A stretch of 64,000 nucleotides of DNA, from contig NC_092577.1 of the NCBI RefSeq assembly GCF_037975245.1, forward strand, positions 1,958,501 to 2,022,500, given 5' to 3'. The notes under the pieces were generated by a model. The model did no database searches. It saw only the letters and a list, made by a program, of their open reading frames with translations, and had not been told where the DNA came from. Shown piece by piece: positions 58,801 to 64,000 of this stretch. The position numbers were made by a program, and so were the translations under genes. Position 1 is the first letter of the stretch, and every line of letters starts with the position of its first letter. Source of the stretch: Apostichopus japonicus. Its lineage: Eukaryota > Echinodermata > Holothuroidea > Aspidochirotida > Stichopodidae.

Positions 58801-60558
58801 AATCCCTCTCATTGTAAACTATTAGCATAGGAGTCCATCCCATGTATATCACAAAGCTTCCAGAATCGCGAAACTCCTCTGCCCATTTCGTTATTGCCTT
58901 AAAGAAGTCTGAAAAATAAAAAAATAAAATAAACGAAAAATAAAGAAGTATACTTGATTAAGATGGTGATGATCATTATTTTGTATCTATAAAATGTATC
59001 TCTAATGTAACTAAAATGGGGAAGGTTCTAGGGGAAGTTCCCTAGGGCAGTGAGCATATGAAACAAGGGTGCTTATATGCAAAATGGTGCTATATTTGGT
59101 GACTTTTAAGCCAGTCAAAAACTTTGATTGAGAAGTATAAATCAACCAAATGGCTATTTGTCACATTTGAGATATCAATGTATATACAAGAAAAAATTGC
59201 GTTTTTTAAGACCAGTCTTCCCGATAGCCGGATACAGAAATCAATACCAAAAAAAAAAAAAAAGACTTGGTTGGTAAGGAACCTTCAGAAATAACCAAAA
59301 AAATAAATTTATGATTGACAATACACATTATTGGCGGAGCATATACTACACCTGTTGTGGCGTGCTTGTCCATTTTATATGTATATAGGAAAGGGGAACG
59401 TCCTGACCCGTCTCGAGTGCTACTGCAGGATGGTATTAGATTTGGATTAATAGCGGATTTGATGTTTAAAAAAGCTTCTATTTACTTTGGACAGATTTTG
59501 TTTAAATTACATGTCAATCAGATAAACACAGAAAGATTGCGATACAGACGGCGCCAATTGCCTCATGGGGTTGTGAAGGGTTTCTATAGTTTCAGTTCGA
59601 GGATCAAGATGTACGCTTGTTTAGCCCCATGACCGCCGCGGATGGAGCACAGAGGTGGTATATAGAGCAATTTATGACCCTGTCCGCCGCTAAACTTTAC
59701 CTGTTACACGTGCTTTACGCAGTAGATAAGCAGCTTGTTGAAGATGTTCTTCCTTCTCATTTATATTCTATAAACCAGACAAGATTATTTATTTCACGTC
59801 TCATCAAATTGTCTCTTCTCTATTAATTCATGTCAGATACAATATTGACTTTGTTATCCACAAATAATTTTCTAAACCATGTATATCTGGATCTAGATAA
59901 CTCCCCACATCCTTTAGTTTATGTTAAGGTACCACATCTTAGTGTACATCCGCTGAAACAAAAGAGAGCTTAAATGACCTAATAAGTAATGCTTGGTTTT
60001 AGCATATTATCAGTGATCATCAATGTTTGTTCTGCCGTAATGTGAAAAGAGCATAATTAAAAGTACAGATGGTGTGAAAATATGGAGGATTGAAGGTGAT
60101 ATAAACCATTATAGAAAATCTTTGGATAAATGTTGATATTACTCCGAGCGAGCAGACGGAAGGGTTGGGGTTCAGTATGCTAAAGTTGCTCCTCTTTTCT
60201 AAACGGTCATGATATGTCAATTGGCAAGTTCCATGACAGGCCAAGACCTCAGCTTCTCATGTGATGGGTAGGATATGTCAGTTGAAAACTTCTATCTATG
60301 CTTTGGCAGGTCTTGAAAGTGACGAGTTTAGTGTGTAAGTCAATGGAACAATTAATTGTGGTGCGACACTTTAAGAGTCGACTAACCTTCATTGTTGCTT
60401 CCAAGCTGTAGAAGGTTCCCGATAATAGGAAGCGGTGTAGGTCCCTTGATGTGTCGCAATTTGTACCGCCAAGAGTAATATTTCCATAAAGCAAAGATAA
60501 GTAAAGTAACACCGCTGACACCTATCAGCTGGAATCCTCCTTTAACTGTTAACATCAT
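49675..60558 (-). CDS. Cytochrome P450, CYP4-like, complete (gene B)
   Basis: Eleven exons on the minus strand: 60387-60558, 58796-58908, 57590-57675, 56654-56844, 54855-54924, 53990-54116, 53657-53848, 53112-53214, 52060-52197, 51536-51715, 49675-49835. They sum to 1533 bp, i.e. 510 residues plus TGA, with GT-AG junctions and matching phases. Residues ~9-25 form a membrane anchor; 39-48 the proline hinge GPTPLPIIGN; W129-R133 the WxxxR; E317 begins EGHDT of helix I; E376-R379 the ExxR; 428-433 FDPDRF; F449-G458 the heme signature FSAGHRNCIG with Cys456. Length is typical of CYP4. It is expected to be an ER-anchored monooxygenase; the substrate is not deducible. The start is the first real ATG after a TATA element. 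It lies tail to tail with gene A. Confidence 0.92.
51536..51715 (-). CDS. Gene B exon 10 (heme loop)
   Basis: 180 bp. Encodes GTILPKGTPVWMGYYWLHRD, FDPDRFLPAN and FSAGHRNCI. Acceptor 'ttccaccag', donor 'gtgagt'. Confidence 0.95.
52060..52197 (-). CDS. Gene B exon 9 (ExxR)
   Basis: 138 bp. Encodes MMEDLQKLEYLGYVMKECQR and VLTTVPYVGRNLESDKHM. Acceptor 'ttgaaacag', donor 'gtacgt'. Confidence 0.93.
52313..52705. mobile_element. hAT-like non-autonomous element (393 bp) in gene B intron
   Basis: Ends CATAGGTGTAGGAG / CTCCTACGACTATG (near-complementary), with 8-bp flanks accgtgca (52305-52312) and cccgtgca (52706-52713), one mismatch. Subterminal G-run left and C-run right pair with each other. 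The matching intron of gene A lacks it. Confidence 0.75.
53112..53214 (-). CDS. Gene B exon 8
   Basis: 103 bp. Encodes GHDTISSTVALAFYLLARNP and VHEELDLVL. Acceptor 'aaactccag', donor 'gtcagt'. Confidence 0.92.
53657..53848 (-). CDS. Gene B exon 7 (I helix start, Glu present)
   Basis: 192 bp. Encodes VIADRKKELE, FLDLLIEAQRQNSDLTDEG and ends EEVDTFMFE. The last codon GAG supplies the CYP4 heme-ester Glu. Confidence 0.93.
53990..54116 (-). CDS. Gene B exon 6
   Basis: 127 bp. Encodes LGTIFTQRTQCPWYWNDTFF and ends LQYTTKK. Acceptor 'ttcacatag', donor 'gtaaca'. Confidence 0.9.
54357..54484. repeat. C/T-rich (CCCCTCC)n tract in gene B intron
   Basis: About 128 bp of nearly pure pyrimidine; matching G/A tracts occur in the next upstream intron at 55458-55512. 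ORFs are shadows. Confidence 0.9.
54679..54712. repeat. (AAAGT)n pentanucleotide repeat
   Basis: About six 'gtaaa' units, followed by an A-run, in gene B intron. Confidence 0.9.
54855..54924 (-). CDS. Gene B exon 5
   Basis: 70 bp. Encodes ETIMGVDLRSQKGQGQEYME. Acceptor 'acttttcag', donor 'gtaaga'. Confidence 0.9.
55458..55512. repeat. G/A-rich (GGGGA)n tract
   Basis: Near-pure purine tract in gene B intron 4. Confidence 0.9.
56654..56844 (-). CDS. Gene B exon 4 (WxxxR)
   Basis: 191 bp. Encodes KGPKWVSRRKLLTPSFHF and SLDTIF. Acceptor 'catgcag', donor 'gtaaga'. Confidence 0.92.
57245..57535. repeat. 10-bp minisatellite in gene B intron 3
   Basis: Iterated 'tccatctatg', 'tccatatatg' and 'tccatccatg'. 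The His/Pro/Tyr ORFs over it are repeat frames. Confidence 0.9.
57590..57675 (-). CDS. Gene B exon 3
   Basis: 86 bp, acceptor 'attttcttgcag', donor 'gtaaaa'. Encodes NVLRDTSVDLKAFQYYLLKD and WLHDGLLM, the B-B' region (WLHDGLL is CYP4-like). Confidence 0.88.
57953..58858 (-). repeat. Nine 100-bp copies of exon 2's 3' half plus its splice donor
   Basis: The word 'ttagcatag' recurs at an exact 100-bp spacing (58022, 58122, ... 58822). Each unit holds the coding stretch for MGWTPMLIVYNERD, the donor context 'gag|gtaac', and about 45 nt of intron. The copy nearest 58850 is the real exon 2. Units differ by a few substitutions and two sub-types alternate ('catgtacatc' versus 'tatgtgcatc'). Confidence 0.95.
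58796..58908 (-). CDS. Gene B exon 2
   Basis: 113 bp, acceptor 'tatttttcag', donor 'gag|gtaact'. Encodes FFKAITKWAEEFRDSGSF and YMGWTPMLIVYNERDLE. The 3' part of this exon is the first of nine tandem 100-bp copies. Confidence 0.88.
59000..60100. other. Gene B intron 1, unannotated part
   Basis: ORFs at 59315-59632 and 59617-59826 (+) have no splice or family support and run opposite to gene B. Left uncalled. Confidence 0.4.
60110..60370. repeat. Gene B intron-1 segment, copy 1 of a local repeat
   Basis: Contains 'atattactccgagcgagc', 'aaacggtcatg', 'acttctatctatgct' and 'gacgagtttagtgtgtaagt'. The same order recurs at 61575-61800 and, split by a transposon, at 61835-61900 plus 62631-62710. 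Confidence 0.75.
60387..60558 (-). CDS. Gene B exon 1 (signal anchor)
   Basis: 172 bp, ATG ATG at 60558-60553, donor 'gaag|gttagt'. Encodes MMLTVKGG, a hydrophobic run to about Trp25, and the Pro-rich hinge. The frame extends upstream only through a TTG, so the ATG pair is chosen. Confidence 0.88.
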
Positions 60559-60601
60559 GATGTCGGTGTGCAATGTGTGACTGTTCTAGTTGTGTGCAAT
60601 G

Positions 60602-60609
60602 TTTTTATA
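60602..60609 (-). promoter_or_regulatory. Probable TATA box of gene B
   Basis: On the minus strand TATAAAAA lies about 45 bp before the ATG at 60558, which puts the start site about 15-20 bp before the ATG and leaves a very short 5' UTR. Sequence match only. Confidence 0.55.
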
Positions 60610-60619
60610 CGTAAAACTC

Positions 60620-61290
60620 CCTAAGCACCCACGTCATCGAATGTGCATTCTGCCGAACAATGTTGTTCAGAAAGTCATAACTTGAGATAGGAATACACTA
60701 GAGAACTTCCCATAGCCTGATTTTTTTTTTATACAGAAAACAGCCTGCACCAATAAACCAAATTTTTCAACAGTTTTTTGACAATTTTACCCCTTTTTTC
60801 AAAAAAATAAATATATATTATGAGACCAGCAAGGACCTTCAATCAACTAAGCAAAACAGTTAAATTAGCTAAGACATAACAGGACTGAGCCATTGTATTA
60901 CATGTAGGTCAACAAGTTTAGGGGGTAATTGATAAAGATAAATAAACTTGAAAAAATTACGATAATCAAGTATTTGAAAAGAGTATTTGGAGTTTCAGTA
61001 CGGTGGCATAATAAGGACATAGGGGGAACAGGGGTCCCCAAATCTCAAATTTTTGACATATGCAAAGTCGGCAGTGGCTATGGAACGTGGATCGCGAATT
61101 CGGTAATTACTATTACGGTTAGATTCGTGTAACACGGCAGCATACAGAAACGTTGTTTTCAAAGCCGAAGCCAAAGTGAATTAATCGGATCACACATCCG
61201 GAGTCTATGTATGCTAAATTATTCAATACCGCCCTCATTTGCTTTCGGGGAACATTTGATATTGTAGTTTTGATTACCATATTTGTCATT
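60620..61290. other. Upstream of gene B; nothing distinct
   Basis: Promoter-distal AT-rich sequence. No second gene is seen on either strand before the GTCC microsatellite. Confidence 0.4.
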
Positions 61291-61294
61291 GTTT

Positions 61295-61530
61295 TCGTCC
61301 GTCCGTCCGTCCGTCCGTCCGTCCGTCCGTCCGTCCGTCCGTCCGTCCGTCCGTCCGTCCGTCCGTCCGTCCGTCCGTCCGTCCGTCCGTCCGTCCGTCC
61401 GTCCGTCCGTCCGTCCGTCCGTCCGTCCGTCCGTCCGTCCGTCCGTCCGTCCGTCCGTCCGTCCGTCCGTCCGTCGGTCCGTCCGTCCGTCCGTCCGTTC
61501 GTCCGTCCGTCCGTTCGTTCGTTCGTTCGT
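61295..61530. repeat. (GTCC)n tetranucleotide microsatellite
   Basis: Around 50 GTCC repeats with a single 'gtcg' interruption near 61475, degrading to GTTC at the right end. The Arg-Pro-Ser-Val ORFs are repeat frames. It lies about 700 bp upstream of gene B's start. Confidence 0.95.
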
Positions 61531-61574
61531 TCGGAAATGAGGAGGATATAAATTTATTTAAAAGGATTTTGAGA

Positions 61575-61800
61575 CATTCTTTGTTACACGTGGATATTAC
61601 TCCAATTGAGAACACGGAAAAGGTGGGCTTCAACATATTATCCTTGCTCCTCGTCTAGCTCAAAATCAAAACGGTCATGCGCGTGGGTAAATTTGCATAT
61701 GACATGATTGGCCCAGCAATCAGGACATGCCAGTTGTAAACTTCTATCTATGCTCTAGCGACTTTGCGACGTGACGGGTCTAAAAGGTCAAGGTGATGAG
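61575..61800. repeat. Copy 2 of the gene B intron-1 segment
   Basis: Contains 'gatattactccaattgaga', 'aaaacggtcatg', 'aacttctatctatgctctag' and 'cgactttgcgacgtgacggg'. It shows the uninterrupted site ('tctatgctctagcgacttt') matching where the hAT element inserted in copy 3. Confidence 0.75.
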
Positions 61801-61900
61801 TAGGCTATATTTGCAATGTCAAATATGATAGATCAATCTATCAGATATAATATCGTGGGTAGCACAGGTCAGTGGAAAAATTTCTACTTATGCTACACAG

Positions 61901-62630
61901 CAGAGGTTCTCTAACTGGGGTGCATGACCCCCCCCCCAGGGGTTGCGTGAGTCCATCCCAGGGGGCTCGTGAGACGTTTCTGAAAGTCAAAACTAGAGTA
62001 CTTTTTGTTGAGCTAACATCTGATATGTCATATAATTTATTAATGTACAAAAGTCGTACCTATCGACAAACTCTTTTTCGCGTTCCATACGCAAAATGGT
62101 TGACATAGTAGTACCGTACCGCGCATGTGATACTTGATCTTTTACAAGGGCGTAGGAACCGGGGGGCTGGGGGGCGCCAGCCCCCCCAGTGAAAAATGTG
62201 GAGGGGCGGAAGTATCATTCCGCCCCCCCCCCCGGTTCGCAAGTCAGAAAACCCCTTTTTCATTTCCAAATGAGAAAAAAATCTCATTTGGAGCACCAAA
62301 TTGCATCTTAGGCCAGGTGAAAATACAAAATTAAGTTTACAAAATGGAGTGGGTGTTGAAGTGTGCTATATTGCACCAAATTGCATCTGAGGCCACCTGG
62401 AAATGCAAAAAATTCCAAAGGGGAGGGGACACCCCCTCCCCTTAGACCCCTCCCCCAGGCCGGCCATCAGTCTTCAGCCCCCCCACTCAAAAGTACCTTC
62501 CTACGCCACTGATCTTTTACGAAGCACTAATATAATAATGACTCAGATCGTGTCTCGAAAAGTTCGGGGCTCGTGGACAACTCTGACATCCACATAGGCT
62601 TCGTAGGGGGATAAAATTAGGCAAACCCTG
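61901..62630. mobile_element. hAT-like element inserted in copy 3, itself interrupted
   Basis: Left end CAGAGGTTCTCTAACTGGGG and right end (reverse complement) CAGGGTTTGCC follow the hAT pattern. The flanking 8 bp, ctacacag (61893-61900) and ctctacag (62631-62638), are a diverged target duplication. The paralogous copies of the flank have the uninterrupted sequence, which supports insertion. A second element (62145-62511) sits inside it. Confidence 0.65.
62145..62511. mobile_element. Nested hAT-like MITE (367 bp)
   Basis: Ends CAAGGGCGTAGGAA / TTCCTACGCCACTG, with a perfect 8-bp target duplication atctttta (62137-62144 and 62512-62519). Subterminal G- and C-runs ('ggggggctggggggc', 'gcccccccactc') resemble those of the 52313 element, suggesting one family. 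Confidence 0.85.
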
Positions 62631-62719
62631 CTCTACAGCGACTTTGCGAAGTGATGAGTTTAATGTGTTAAGTCTATTTAACAATCAAAGTGGTACGTAC
62701 GACACCCAGATGTCGGCGT

Positions 62720-64000
62720 TTTTGTGTGTGTTGAAGTTGCATGCTCAAGGGCACAACGGCTTACTGAGGCAAGAGTTCAATACACAGTGGAGTTATATAG
62801 CAGCTTAAAAAGCGCAATCAAGATAAGAAATTCTTCACCGTAATAGCCTAAGTTGACACTTTTTGAGAAAACATGTTCAGTTAACAAGATAATATGAAGG
62901 TGGAGGAGAGGGGGGGGGCTGGATGATGAAGAAGGAGGGAGTGATGGATGATGGTGGGAGGGGAAGGTTTAGTTGTTGCCTTCTTGGATGTTGAGACCAC
63001 GTGGTTGAATGGTGCGAAGGCGTTCATTAATTACGCTCGTATCGGAGTATCGTCAGTGTAACAGTTTGCCGCCAAGTAATGATATGCAGCAAAACTACAG
63101 ATAAAGATCTTAAACATTTTGACGGCACTCACACGTTTCCATATTTATTTTGTCCAATGTAAAGCTGGCGACCAATCTGAAACTGGCCGCCTATTCAGAT
63201 TTCGTATTCTGGTGATATGCCATGAGTTCGAGGAGCGAGTCCAAATTTATAGCAAGAAGTAGGAAAGTTGAAGAATGTACAGGAAAATTTGAAATTAATA
63301 TATATAGTACTGAGGAATTTTGAGATAAACTATCTCAGCATGTTGACTTTATTCGAGAAAATAATTTGAGAAATATGTCTAAATAAGTCTCAACAGTCGA
63401 AATATGAGGAAAAGGTTAAAAGTTTCACATAAAAAATTCGAGAGAAGAAGGTGTTAGGAATATAAAGGAAAAAAAGCAGCATTTTTGGGAGGATTGAAAT
63501 AGTCGAAATTATGACATAAAATGTGTCCTTGAAATTGTCTATGACCCATCTGGGCCACCGTAGCATCTACAGAAGTTAGTTTCTGCTGACTTAGTTCCCT
63601 AAATTGGCCCCCAGATCTTTGCCCCTGCACCCCCACTTTTCCAGCCCACATAATGATTGGGGGTGGGGGGGGGGAGGTTTCCCAACCACCCTCACGACGG
63701 AAGGTGGATTTACCTTTACCAAATGTGTAAAATGACCCCTTTATATTCGACTTTATTTATTATTTTGTTTGTTACGACAAACCATATTCGACTCACGAAT
63801 TTCCACACGACGAATGTACGGCTAGCTTCAGAAAGTGCAGCAAATATCTGAACTGGCCATATATTCGGTTGCACATTTAGCAGCACAGTGGCTGGAATCT
63901 TTCATCACGCAGCTGCATCTCTGTTAATTACTGAAGTCGATAAAAAAAATAGTCACAAAACATTCAAATACCAGTACAGCTTTACCATTAACACCTTCTT
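62720..64000. other. No gene seen
   Basis: Contains a common SINE-like phrase 'gctcaagggcacaacggc' at 62743-62760 and G-runs at 62910 and 63660. No supported ORF. Confidence 0.4.

Noticed and set aside
60559-60573. Upstream TTG start for gene B (five extra residues)
   Set aside because: The codon is TTG; the ATG pair at 60553-60558 is the plausible start, just downstream of the TATA element.
61286-61636. Arg-Pro-Ser-Val or Asp-Gly-Arg-Thr repeat proteins
   Set aside because: Pure translation of the GTCC microsatellite.

Overview
This is eukaryotic, AT-rich DNA. It has spliced genes with GT-AG introns, long low-complexity and microsatellite tracts, tRNA-derived and hAT-type repeats, and a large satellite block. 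No bacterial features are present. The gene content (a CYP4-clan cytochrome P450 pair and a single-ORF beta-propeller protein of the NHL/TRIM-tail type) together with the repeat style suggests a marine invertebrate, possibly an echinoderm. That placement is inference, not proof.

Layout. Positions 1-4,000 are mostly non-coding: a ~490-bp foldback palindrome, an 85-bp duplication, a possible orphan 3' exon near 2281-2469 and a 56-bp minisatellite. From about 4,080 to 24,090 the window is dominated by one satellite family with a ~330-bp monomer. Isolated diverged copies lie at the left. Regular arrays lie at 9176-9831, 11665-15011 and 16837-24010, interrupted by three copies of a ~1.83-kb diverged block (7334-9175, 9832-11664, 15012-16836). 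Nearly every monomer carries the same palindrome: two 12-nt arms around one C. From 24.1 to 31.3 kb comes a zone of minisatellites, including a 2.5-kb array of a 42-bp unit whose short inverted sister copy lies 1 kb downstream, hairpins, and a hAT-like MITE.

Genes. Two CYP4-type P450 genes lie tail to tail. Gene A (+ strand, exons between 31389 and 38058) has eight exons matching exons 4-11 of gene B; its first three exons were not found. Gene B (- strand, 60558 down to 49675) has eleven exons that join into a complete 510-residue frame with membrane anchor, WxxxR, I-helix, ExxR and heme-Cys motifs. Exon lengths match one for one except one codon in the I-helix exon, and at least one intron is still alignable, so this is a fairly recent inverted duplication. 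Gene A has Gly where gene B has the I-helix Glu that forms the covalent heme ester in CYP4 enzymes. Between the two 3' ends lies an intronless-looking beta-propeller ORF (41236-42159, -) plus CAA/GAC-rich minisatellites.

Mobile DNA. Five hAT-like non-autonomous elements can be delimited from terminal inverted repeats and 8-bp target duplications (26019, 31783, 52313, 61901, and 62145 nested in 61901). One TA-flanked inverted-repeat element sits at 35319. Several sit in P450 introns. Part of exon 2 of gene B, including its splice donor, has been amplified into nine copies of exactly 100 bp.

Most remaining short ORFs are open frames of repeats and are not listed as genes. All exon boundaries come from reading splice signals and comparing the two paralogues; no database search was possible.
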